From positions 1 to 5,504 of the forward strand of contig DQOP01000041.1 in the NCBI GenBank assembly GCA_015658585.1: DNA of 5,504 nucleotides, given 5' to 3'. Below the pieces are notes generated by a model that saw only the letters and a list, made by a program, of their open reading frames with translations, searched no databases and was not told where the DNA came from. Positions 1 to 5,504 of this stretch are shown here, piece by piece (positions within the stretch are counted from its first letter, which is position 1; the number at the start of each line of letters is the position of its first letter). Made by a program: the position numbers and the translations under genes. The DNA comes from Candidatus Poseidoniales archaeon. GTDB taxonomy: Archaea > Thermoplasmatota > Poseidoniia > MGIII > CG-Epi1.

Positions 1-156
1 GTCTCAGGATTGACTTGTGGAGCATGCGGTAAGGAACTGGTTCATGGAACCATCACAAACGATGAAGGGGCTACGGTACACGTTTCAAAATGCCCCGGCG
101 GGTGTGGAAAGATCAAGTCACCCATGTGCTGCGGTAATGATATGCACGACCACTAG
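1..156 (+). CDS. Small zinc-ribbon protein, C-terminal part (start lies before the window)
   Basis: The frame is open from the first base to a TAG at 154-156 and gives 51 residues. It contains a CGAC motif (C6, C9), then CPGGC (C31, C35), and ends in PMCCGNDMHDH. The CxxC/CxxxC pairs, about 21 residues apart, look like one zinc-binding ribbon. The terminal CCGxDM resembles the metal-binding tails of short archaeal zinc-ribbon proteins. There is no ATG in the frame except codon 42, inside the conserved tail; a TTG at codon 4 is possible, but a start upstream of the window is more likely. Function is unknown; DNA, RNA or protein binding are all possible for such ribbons. It runs convergently into the cupin gene: the palindromic CTAG at 153-156 provides TAG stops on both strands, so the genes overlap by 4 bases and leave no room for an intergenic terminator. 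Confidence 0.75.
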   Translation, partial: VSGLTCGACGKELVHGTITNDEGATVHVSKCPGGCGKIKSPMCCGNDMHDH

Positions 157-470
157 ATCTTTATTGCATCCAAGCTAACAACAGGTTCATTACCAATAAC
201 TTCAGCTGAGTGAGTAGCTCCAGCTGGAACCTCTATCCAGTCTCCAGGTCCCAAATCCACAAATTCACCATACATTCCCATTCTAAAGGTCCCTGACAAA
301 ACCGCATCTATCTTGGATTGTCCGTGTTTATGATCACTAAAATATGTTCCCGGGCTATAGGTATAGCTGCTTACCCTGTAACCCCTATCTTCCAATTTTC
401 GCCTTAAAGAACCCTCATTAAGAACTCCATCAACAGAGGAATCCCATCTACAAACTATTACTTCGGGCAT
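153..470 (-). CDS. Small single-domain cupin protein
   Basis: The 105-residue product has the size of a single-domain cupin and both cupin motifs. Motif 1 is G41-x5-H47-x-H49, leading to G60; motif 2 is G76-DWIEV-P82-A-G84-x2-H87. H47, H49 and H87 would bind a divalent metal. The glutamate usual in motif 1 (three residues after the second histidine) is K53 here, and the asparagine usual at the end of motif 2 is absent, so the metal would have three histidine ligands or be bound differently. There is no signal peptide or membrane segment, so it should be cytoplasmic. The substrate cannot be read from the sequence; small cupins include enzymes, sugar or ligand sensors and storage proteins. The ATG at 468-470 shares its A with the TGA of the upstream AAA+ gene (TGATG) and has no Shine-Dalgarno sequence, which suggests co-transcription and translational coupling. 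The fold is fairly certain; the function is not. Confidence 0.88.
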   Translation of the reverse strand: MPEVIVCRWDSSVDGVLNEGSLRRKLEDRGYRVSSYTYSPGTYFSDHKHGQSKIDAVLSGTFRMGMYGEFVDLGPGDWIEVPAGATHSAEVIGNEPVVSLDAIKI

Positions 471-472
471 CA
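468..472 (-). other. TGATG stop/start overlap joining AAA+ and cupin genes
   Basis: Read on the minus strand, the TGA that ends the AAA+ gene and the ATG that starts the cupin share one base. The 20 bases before this ATG (CTGATG preceded by AAGTATTTT) hold no GGAGG-like sequence. Start of the cupin therefore probably depends on ribosomes that finish the AAA+ gene. This supports a two-gene operon and fixes the cupin start. Confidence 0.7.
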
Positions 473-3400
473 GAAAATACTTAGGCTATCTGAATTGGCC
501 ATTCTATCCAAGGTCTCCGTCACTAATGAATTAGGGCCTAAAACCTCCTTGGCCTTCAAATACACGCAACGAATCTCGTTTCTCTCCAGACCTTCCATGG
601 AGGGCATAATGGTGGAACGAATCGCTCGATCAAGAGCCAATTCGGGACCATATTTCTTGACTGAATTGAAGATTGTGACCATTGAATCAATAATCATGGC
701 GGGCCCTATCTTACGGAAAGTACGTACTCCAACTGCAATTTCATCACCTCTTTTTGGAGGTTCGTCGGGAGCCAGAAACTCAACAAGCTTCTCATGGCAT
801 TTGTACATATTCCCATCCTCATCATAGAAATCAAATTTGCGACTTGGGTAATGCCTGCACTTTTCTCCAAATTTCCAAAGTTCATCACCGTCTGCTCTTT
901 CGGGAACCAGACCCAGCTTCTTCAACTTGAAATACACGAACACCGGCATGCGGTGGTACTCATCATCTGGATCTGGAAGACCTATTTCGACAAAAGCGAA
1001 ACGACGCATTAACGCAAAACCAATATTGAAAAGCGTGTTCTTATCCTGAGTATTCATCGTTCCAATAATTCTGAATTCTGGAGGCATCATGAAGGGGGCA
1101 CCACCCGTTTCCTTATGTGTCAGGAGAGGCTGTTTGTCCCTATACTCAAATACTGTGAAAAGTTTACCAAAAGCCTCATCGATGTTGGCCCTGTTAAACT
1201 CGTCAATTACTAGATAGTGGGGTTTGCCTCTTTTGAGGATTGACAACTCACAGAGTTTTGCTGCTTCTGCAACATATCCATCCTTGAAATAATAACCACC
1301 GGAATCATCTGGAGATATCCCTCCAATAACGTCAAAGTTAGACCATTCGGCGTTGGCTGTGACAATGCTATAATTGGGTATCTTGCTTCCATTGGGTTGC
1401 TCAATTTCCCCACACAATTGAGTAAGTAATATGTTCGCTAAGGCAGTCTTACCAGTTCCTGGCTCACCAAAGAGCATTATGTTCTTTCCTGAGGTAAGAT
1501 GAGTGAGTACCTCATCAATAGTCTCCCTGGTCGTGGAATAGGCTTCAGCAATCTTATTAAAATCAACTTCATAATCAATCTCTATCGCTTCTCTGATCGT
1601 GGCAGACTGATCAACCTTGTCCATCATTGTCTTCTCGACCAGTTCAAGATCTGGAGTATGTTCCGTGCTGTGCTTCAATTCTATCTGAAATTCATCACCA
1701 TACTCATCCATCAGGAATTCCATTGCAGAATCTACGCTCCACTCAGGCATTGCCTTTTGCTCCCCTGGAGAGGTTGGTGCAAAAGGGTCCTCACGATTAG
1801 GCATGGCCGCGTCGTATGCAGCAGACATCTGTCTTAGTTTCTGTGAACCGAACTTGTAACTCAACCAGAAACCAATAGCCGTAACCAAGGCAGCCAATAC
1901 AAGATTAAATTGTTCATCCCTATCCCTTGGCCACTCGACATCGTTTCCACCTATTACTATCGGTGCAAGGAAGGTCGCAAAAAGTGCAAATATACCAACC
2001 GCAAAAATGGCAAAGTAAGCTACACCCATTGAACCAGGTTCCCCACTTCTCTTTCTGTAGAACGAAACCATACCCACCGTAGTGATACCAAGGGCCATCA
2101 CTGTGAGGGTGGTATCATTCTCATCCATACCCAGACCACCATCTTCACTGGTGACCACATTGTACGCTAGGATAAGGAACTGAAGCAACAAACCTGATAG
2201 TATCATCGAAAAATACTTGGCTTCGACAACATCGTTGATCTTCGTATTGGAAATCAGCCAATTGCCGACTCCTGCAAATAAGAAAGTAGCTGCCATCAAC
2301 AGAATAATGTTGTCTCCCCCCTTCATAAACAGAGGTAACGTGGAATAATTCTCGAATCCTATTTGTTCACATTCTGTCGGATATTCCAGAGGTACATTTT
2401 CTTCCAAATACTGAAGATCCTCCGCACTGAACTCATTGACACAAATTGAGTACGGGCCTAGGGAGTAATTGTAAAACACAGAGGATACCAGCAAGGCTGC
2501 GGCAATTATGAAAATGTAAAATGTAGCTGATGGAGGAGCGTCCAATGGCCAACCCAAGGAGGTTCTTACCAGTAATACTCCTGTTGAGACAATTAGACCG
2601 ACCGTACAAACGAGACCAATTGTAAGAGGTATCGCAAAAATTAGTTTGTTGGCAATACCACCATATACCACAAAGAGCAAGAATTCGGCAATACCGAAAA
2701 CGAGGATTGGATTTGCGATTGAAGTATTAGATATGCGGGAATAAATATAAAATGCTGAAACCAGGAGAATAAAATTCAGGGCAAAAAACGTGAAACCGCT
2801 TATGTATCCCATATTCACAGGGCAACCGTACCTTTCGTCGCCATCGACGATACCGTTCCCGTTGGAATCAGTTACCGCTATGTAGTAACCTTCGTCACCA
2901 ACTACACCAAATTCCTCATATCTTTCATAATCCCATATTTCACAATTGAATGGGTCACCACTATAGGGTTCTGAGGTCCCACGTCCAATGATAACATCAA
3001 TGCCTGACTCATTGCTCTTAAAATAGGGTGTAGTAGGCAAAGCGTCATTAGAGGATATCTCAGTAACCGTGGGTACTGTTGAAACAGCTAAACCCATTAC
3101 TGAAAAGAATAGTAATATTGATGTGATTAACATTGCCGTGGGTGCAACATAATTCAGCTCACCTTTAGTCAGAAATATAGAATCCAGTTTAGAATTAAAT
3201 CTCTTGAAATTAGAACCAAAGTTGGACCATTGACCTTTAATAAAAGCCGAAACGGACATTGCACTTGGCGGTTCTTCAGTAGACCCTGAATCATCAACCT
3301 CAGTTGCGGCAAGAGTTTCTTCAAGCAACTTCTCTTCATCAGATACAGAAGGTTCCTCAATTGTTTCAATCACCTCCTCAGTCTCTGTTGGAACCTCATC

Positions 3401-3496
3401 GGCTGGGGCTGAAGATTCCAGATCAGAACCGCATATCGCACAGCTTACTTCACTATCCTGCTCATCTTCATATTGACAAACAGGACATGTCTTCAT
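470..3496 (-). CDS. Membrane-embedded McrB-type AAA+ NTPase with N-terminal zinc ribbon
   Basis: This 1008-residue protein has four parts. Residues 4-22 form a CPVC-x11-CAIC zinc ribbon (C4, C7, C19, C22), followed by an acidic linker to about 78 and a basic juxtamembrane stretch (82-111). About ten hydrophobic segments follow (near 117-139, 230-253, 262-281, 284-311, 325-346, 395-415, 428-448, 464-480, 490-515, 530-549). The exterior loop 140-228 holds a 12-residue EF-hand-like loop (D210 to E221) between C185 and C225; loop 346-392 holds C352 and C376. The cytoplasmic C-terminus is an AAA_5/McrB-type NTPase: Walker A GEPGTGKT (677-684), Walker B LVIDE (D765, E766), sensor-1 region GTMNTQD (N815), arginine pair R831-R832 and a lid region to about 970. 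MNTQDKN resembles the McrB signature MNxxDR, so GTP use is possible but unproven. Typical McrB proteins have soluble DNA-binding N-termini, not a polytopic membrane domain. The ATG at 3494-3496 lies directly before the zinc ribbon. Role unknown: membrane remodelling, chaperoning or defence are possible. Confidence 0.9.
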   Translation of the reverse strand: MKTCPVCQYEDEQDSEVSCAICGSDLESSAPADEVPTETEEVIETIEEPSVSDEEKLLEETLAATEVDDSGSTEEPPSAMSVSAFIKGQWSNFGSNFKRFNSKLDSIFLTKGELNYVAPTAMLITSILLFFSVMGLAVSTVPTVTEISSNDALPTTPYFKSNESGIDVIIGRGTSEPYSGDPFNCEIWDYERYEEFGVVGDEGYYIAVTDSNGNGIVDGDERYGCPVNMGYISGFTFFALNFILLVSAFYIYSRISNTSIANPILVFGIAEFLLFVVYGGIANKLIFAIPLTIGLVCTVGLIVSTGVLLVRTSLGWPLDAPPSATFYIFIIAAALLVSSVFYNYSLGPYSICVNEFSAEDLQYLEENVPLEYPTECEQIGFENYSTLPLFMKGGDNIILLMAATFLFAGVGNWLISNTKINDVVEAKYFSMILSGLLLQFLILAYNVVTSEDGGLGMDENDTTLTVMALGITTVGMVSFYRKRSGEPGSMGVAYFAIFAVGIFALFATFLAPIVIGGNDVEWPRDRDEQFNLVLAALVTAIGFWLSYKFGSQKLRQMSAAYDAAMPNREDPFAPTSPGEQKAMPEWSVDSAMEFLMDEYGDEFQIELKHSTEHTPDLELVEKTMMDKVDQSATIREAIEIDYEVDFNKIAEAYSTTRETIDEVLTHLTSGKNIMLFGEPGTGKTALANILLTQLCGEIEQPNGSKIPNYSIVTANAEWSNFDVIGGISPDDSGGYYFKDGYVAEAAKLCELSILKRGKPHYLVIDEFNRANIDEAFGKLFTVFEYRDKQPLLTHKETGGAPFMMPPEFRIIGTMNTQDKNTLFNIGFALMRRFAFVEIGLPDPDDEYHRMPVFVYFKLKKLGLVPERADGDELWKFGEKCRHYPSRKFDFYDEDGNMYKCHEKLVEFLAPDEPPKRGDEIAVGVRTFRKIGPAMIIDSMVTIFNSVKKYGPELALDRAIRSTIMPSMEGLERNEIRCVYLKAKEVLGPNSLVTETLDRMANSDSLSIF

Positions 3497-3506
3497 GATT
3501 GTAACA

Positions 3507-3516
3507 GACTCGAGTC
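3507..3516. repeat. 10-base perfect palindrome GACTCGAGTC
   Basis: A perfect inverted repeat lies between the TATA-like element and the start codon of the AAA+ gene, where a bound repressor could block transcription initiation. The symmetry does not extend beyond 10 bases, and a palindrome of this size is expected by chance in roughly one in ten regions of this length, so an operator role is only a suggestion. Confidence 0.3.
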
Positions 3517-3526
3517 ATTAAAATGT
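3516..3526 (-). promoter_or_regulatory. Putative TATA box for the AAA+/cupin operon
   Basis: On the minus strand this reads ACATTTTAATG, with a TTTTAA core centred about 25 bases before the AAA+ ATG at 3496. In archaea, transcription starts about 25 bases after the TATA centre, so the message would begin at or next to the ATG and be leaderless. No ribosome binding site lies between them, which agrees. The match to the archaeal TATA consensus is moderate, and the upstream TFB recognition element is not clear. Confidence 0.45.
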
Positions 3527-3550
3527 TAACTGAAAAGAAAAGTTTGAGAA

Positions 3551-3572
3551 ATAGGTGCTGAAGCAAAACGTG
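3551..3572 (+). repeat. Imperfect direct repeat, copy 1 (upstream)
   Basis: This 22-base stretch begins ATAGGTGCTGAAGC and matches the copy at 3589-3610 at 19 of 22 positions; two more A residues in front also match. The copies start 38 bases apart. Copy 1 lies upstream of the TATA box of the + gene and midway between the two divergent promoters, a position suited to an activator or autoregulator site. Confidence 0.6.
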
Positions 3573-3582
3573 AAAAAACAAA

Positions 3583-3592
3583 CCTTAAATAG
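3583..3592 (+). promoter_or_regulatory. TATA box for the coiled-coil membrane protein gene
   Basis: CCTTAAATAG is a good archaeal TATA-like element, preceded by an A-rich stretch (AAAAAACAAA) compatible with a TFB recognition element. Its centre near 3588 predicts transcription start near 3613-3615, just before the ATG at 3617. The message would be leaderless or have only a few untranslated bases, in line with the absence of a Shine-Dalgarno sequence immediately before the start. Confidence 0.65.
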
Positions 3593-3610
3593 GAGCTAAA
3601 GCAAAAAGTG
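3589..3610 (+). repeat. Imperfect direct repeat, copy 2 (at the + promoter)
   Basis: The second copy begins ATAGGAGCTAAAGC and differs from copy 1 at three positions (6, 10 and 19). It overlaps the last bases of the TATA box and runs almost to the predicted transcription start. A protein bound here would compete with TBP/TFB or RNA polymerase, so repression is plausible; alternatively the pair records a small local duplication of promoter sequence. Confidence 0.6.
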
Positions 3611-3616
3611 GTCCCC

Positions 3617-5504
3617 ATGAAAGAGCAACTCCAACAGATACAGGCAGTCGCAATTGTTACTTTTCTATGTGTGCTGATTTCCGTACACAGTGATGGTGAT
3701 TACGGAAAATGGTTCATAATTGAAGGAATCAGAACGGATGTGATACAAGGTGAAGAAACTAACGATAATGGCACTCTAGAAGACACGACGGATGATACAA
3801 TTGTTTCAGTCGAAACTGAATTGGGTGATTACAACTTTGTATACAGTTATTACTTGAACTATTATGAACATTACAACGGTGCAGATAGGATCATCAGCAG
3901 TGTCTCATACACTAGTGCTGACTGTCAGGACTGTATGAATCAGGACAAGGCCGCGGGAAACATAAAAATCCTGGCTTACGGCACTGCCATAGTTGCCTTG
4001 TCGGTTGCCTATATGGCCAATAATTCGATAAAAAGTCTGCATAATAAAAATTTGAGAAGTTCGTTAAGTAGTCTCAAATACGTTGCAATCATAGTGCTCA
4101 TCTTTGGTTTATTGACTGGATTCTTATTTTACACGACCTGGCCAGAGGCCCTGGCTAATGATGAAAGAATGATCAACAATGAAGAGAACGAAAAACTGGG
4201 CTGTATTGTAGAAGGACAAGAACCCAATGAATTCAACTTCTACAATAATATTGATTGCACAGAATATGGTGCCGTTGTTAAAGATGGGGATACTCCTCTT
4301 CCCAGTGCTAGGTTAACTAATGTTGAATGGAAACCCGGAATGGGCTTCTTTATTGTTTTGATTGGAAGTACCTTGACTGGAGGAGGAACATTGTACATCC
4401 TTGGTAACATTGATGAGGAATGGCAGGCCATACTGAAGAAGCAAGAATTAATAGAAAGGAAACAGGACATACAAGAAAGCGAAGTAGAAAGAAACAAGGA
4501 CCTTCTCCAGGAATTCGAGGAAACTGAACAGAGTCTGAAGGATGCTGAAAGAAAAATTGAAGAAGTTCGAACGTCTGCCAGCAACATAGATTACAAGGGT
4601 ATTGAAGACTTGGAATATGAATTAGATCGCTTAACAGCACTAAATCAGAGCGTTAATACTCTCAACAATTCCTTAGAATCCAAATTGAAAACCGCTAGGC
4701 TGGCAACCTCGGAAGTAGAAAAACGGGCCCGTATGATCGAGAAGGAACTCACGGACGACCTCTCTGCTAAGAGCAACTTGGAGAAAGAGATTGAGGATAT
4801 GAGGGGGAAACAAGAAAACGACATGAGGTTGAGCGACCGAATGACACGCGAAATAAGTTCTCTGAGAGCTATGAGTGAAGAAGCGGAGGAAAAAGCCCTG
4901 AAAGCCGAGAATAAGCTTAAAGTTGAGAAACCTGAAACAATTAGTGCACTGGAATCGTATGATTCAGTAAAGGCCACTTATGACAAGACCATAGAAGAGA
5001 AAAACAATCTTGAAAAAGAAATAGTGGAATTAGAACAACAAACCCTCGAGGCAAATGAGAGGGAAAAAGCAGCCCTCACTGAAAGAAATGATGCTGCACA
5101 AAGAAGAAAAGAAATGGAACGGGAAGTGAAACTCATGGAAAAGAACAAGAAGCGAATGAACGATAAATTTTCAGCTTTGACAACAAATTTGGAAAAGGCC
5201 AGAAAAGAATTATCTGACACTCGGGAAAAGGCGGCCATTGCCTTGAGCGAACTGGATCTGGAAAGAGAGACTATAATCGAATTGGAGCAGAAAGCTGAAG
5301 AACACAGAGCAAAGGAAAAGGAAATTGTTGAAATTACGGATTCGATGAAAGAGTTGCAAGAGCAGGTCAACGAACAAAAGGATACGAACAAAGGTATTGA
5401 AGACGAACTCAAGGCCGAAACAAAAAGAAAGAAGAGAACTGAAAAAGATTTATCTGCACTGGAGAAGGCATCCAAACAAGTGAGTAAAGTAATGGAAAGC
5501 CTCA
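3617..5504 (+). CDS. Four-TM membrane protein with long cytoplasmic coiled coil (3' end beyond window)
   Basis: The reading frame stays open to the window edge and gives 629 residues. Predicted membrane segments lie near residues 8-24, 117-134, 154-174 and 243-263. The loop between segments 2 and 3 is basic (K139 to K154) and should be cytoplasmic. This places the acidic loops 25-116 and 175-241 outside and the C-terminus inside. Exterior loop 1 has a tyrosine-rich stretch (seven Tyr in 72-86) and a CQDC motif (C103, C106); exterior loop 2 has C196 and C214. From about 268 to the end the protein is Glu/Lys/Leu-rich with heptad-like spacing, a long coiled coil with likely breaks near 322-330 and P439. 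I recognise no enzyme motif in the visible part; one could follow downstream. The ATG at 3617 suits the TATA position; an in-frame GTG at 3608 is a weaker alternative. It is divergent from the AAA+ operon across 120 bases, so a shared process is plausible. Resemblance of the coil to SMC or myosin-type proteins would probably reflect composition only. Confidence 0.85.
   Translation, partial: MKEQLQQIQAVAIVTFLCVLISVHSDGDYGKWFIIEGIRTDVIQGEETNDNGTLEDTTDDTIVSVETELGDYNFVYSYYLNYYEHYNGADRIISSVSYTSADCQDCMNQDKAAGNIKILAYGTAIVALSVAYMANNSIKSLHNKNLRSSLSSLKYVAIIVLIFGLLTGFLFYTTWPEALANDERMINNEENEKLGCIVEGQEPNEFNFYNNIDCTEYGAVVKDGDTPLPSARLTNVEWKPGMGFFIVLIGSTLTGGGTLYILGNIDEEWQAILKKQELIERKQDIQESEVERNKDLLQEFEETEQSLKDAERKIEEVRTSASNIDYKGIEDLEYELDRLTALNQSVNTLNNSLESKLKTARLATSEVEKRARMIEKELTDDLSAKSNLEKEIEDMRGKQENDMRLSDRMTREISSLRAMSEEAEEKALKAENKLKVEKPETISALESYDSVKATYDKTIEEKNNLEKEIVELEQQTLEANEREKAALTERNDAAQRRKEMEREVKLMEKNKKRMNDKFSALTTNLEKARKELSDTREKAAIALSELDLERETIIELEQKAEEHRAKEKEIVEITDSMKELQEQVNEQKDTNKGIEDELKAETKRKKRTEKDLSALEKASKQVSKVMESL

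Noticed and set aside
473..1504. MoxR chaperone ATPase as the identity of the AAA+ domain
   Set aside because: Not excluded, but MNTQD followed by ALMRRFAFVE is closer to the McrB branch, and no von Willebrand A domain gene, the usual MoxR neighbour, is seen in the window.
495..1837. Plus-strand open frames of 72-112 residues and a minus-strand frame of 60-67 residues inside the AAA+ gene
   Set aside because: They lie over the conserved NTPase domain and adjoining linker in other frames, have no domain or start signals, and are explained as shadows of that gene.
3169..3498. Short frames over the N-terminal acidic linker of the AAA+ gene on both strands
   Set aside because: The repetitive acidic codons of the linker reduce stops in other frames; the products look random and have no promoter or binding site of their own.
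3608..3616. GTG at 3608 as an alternative start of the coiled-coil protein
   Set aside because: It is in frame but adds only three residues and would place the start before the predicted transcription start (about 3613-3615). The ATG at 3617 fits better.
4240..5475. Several minus-strand open frames of 96-165 residues rich in Ser, Phe and Leu
   Set aside because: They are antisense to the coiled-coil gene. Its Glu/Lys-rich codons (GAA, AAA, GAG) read as Phe, Ser and Leu on the other strand and give few stops. None has a recognisable domain or promoter.
4418..5504. SMC, Rad50 or myosin-like protein suggested by the long coiled coil
   Set aside because: The visible part has four membrane segments and no Walker A motif or hinge. 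Long Glu/Lys/Leu coiled coils give such matches through composition alone.

Overview
The window looks archaeal, most likely a marine planktonic euryarchaeon of the Poseidoniia type (Marine Group II/III). This rests on four sequence features: TATA-like elements centred about 25-30 bases before the start codons, start codons with no Shine-Dalgarno sequence (apparently leaderless messages), small zinc-ribbon proteins, and an acidic EF-hand-like loop in a predicted exterior domain. The lineage is an inference; there is no rRNA or other marker gene to confirm it. No RNA gene, mobile element or CRISPR array was seen, and no stretch over 120 bases lacks a gene.

Layout. (1) Bases 1-156, + strand: the C-terminal end of a small cysteine-rich zinc-ribbon protein. 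(2) Bases 153-470, - strand: a 105-residue single-domain cupin whose stop codon overlaps the stop of gene 1 in a shared CTAG. (3) Bases 470-3496, - strand: a 1008-residue membrane protein with an N-terminal zinc ribbon, about ten transmembrane segments, an exterior domain with an EF-hand-like loop, and a C-terminal McrB-type AAA+ NTPase. Its stop shares one base with the cupin start (TGATG), so the two form an operon. (4) Bases 3497-3616: a 120-base divergent promoter region with a TATA-like element for each direction, a 10-base palindrome and a 22-base imperfect direct repeat. (5) Bases 3617 to beyond the end, + strand: a membrane protein with four predicted transmembrane segments followed by at least 360 residues of predicted cytoplasmic coiled coil, cut by the window edge.

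The most interesting unit is the divergent pair of genes 3 and 5. Predicted topology places the NTPase domain of one and the long coiled coil of the other on the cytoplasmic face, while both have exterior loops with paired cysteines. They may form one membrane machine, but only adjacency, the shared promoter region and compatible topology support this. The closest recognisable relatives of the NTPase domain are McrB-like proteins, which usually work with a McrC partner; no McrC is visible here. The role of the whole assembly is unknown.
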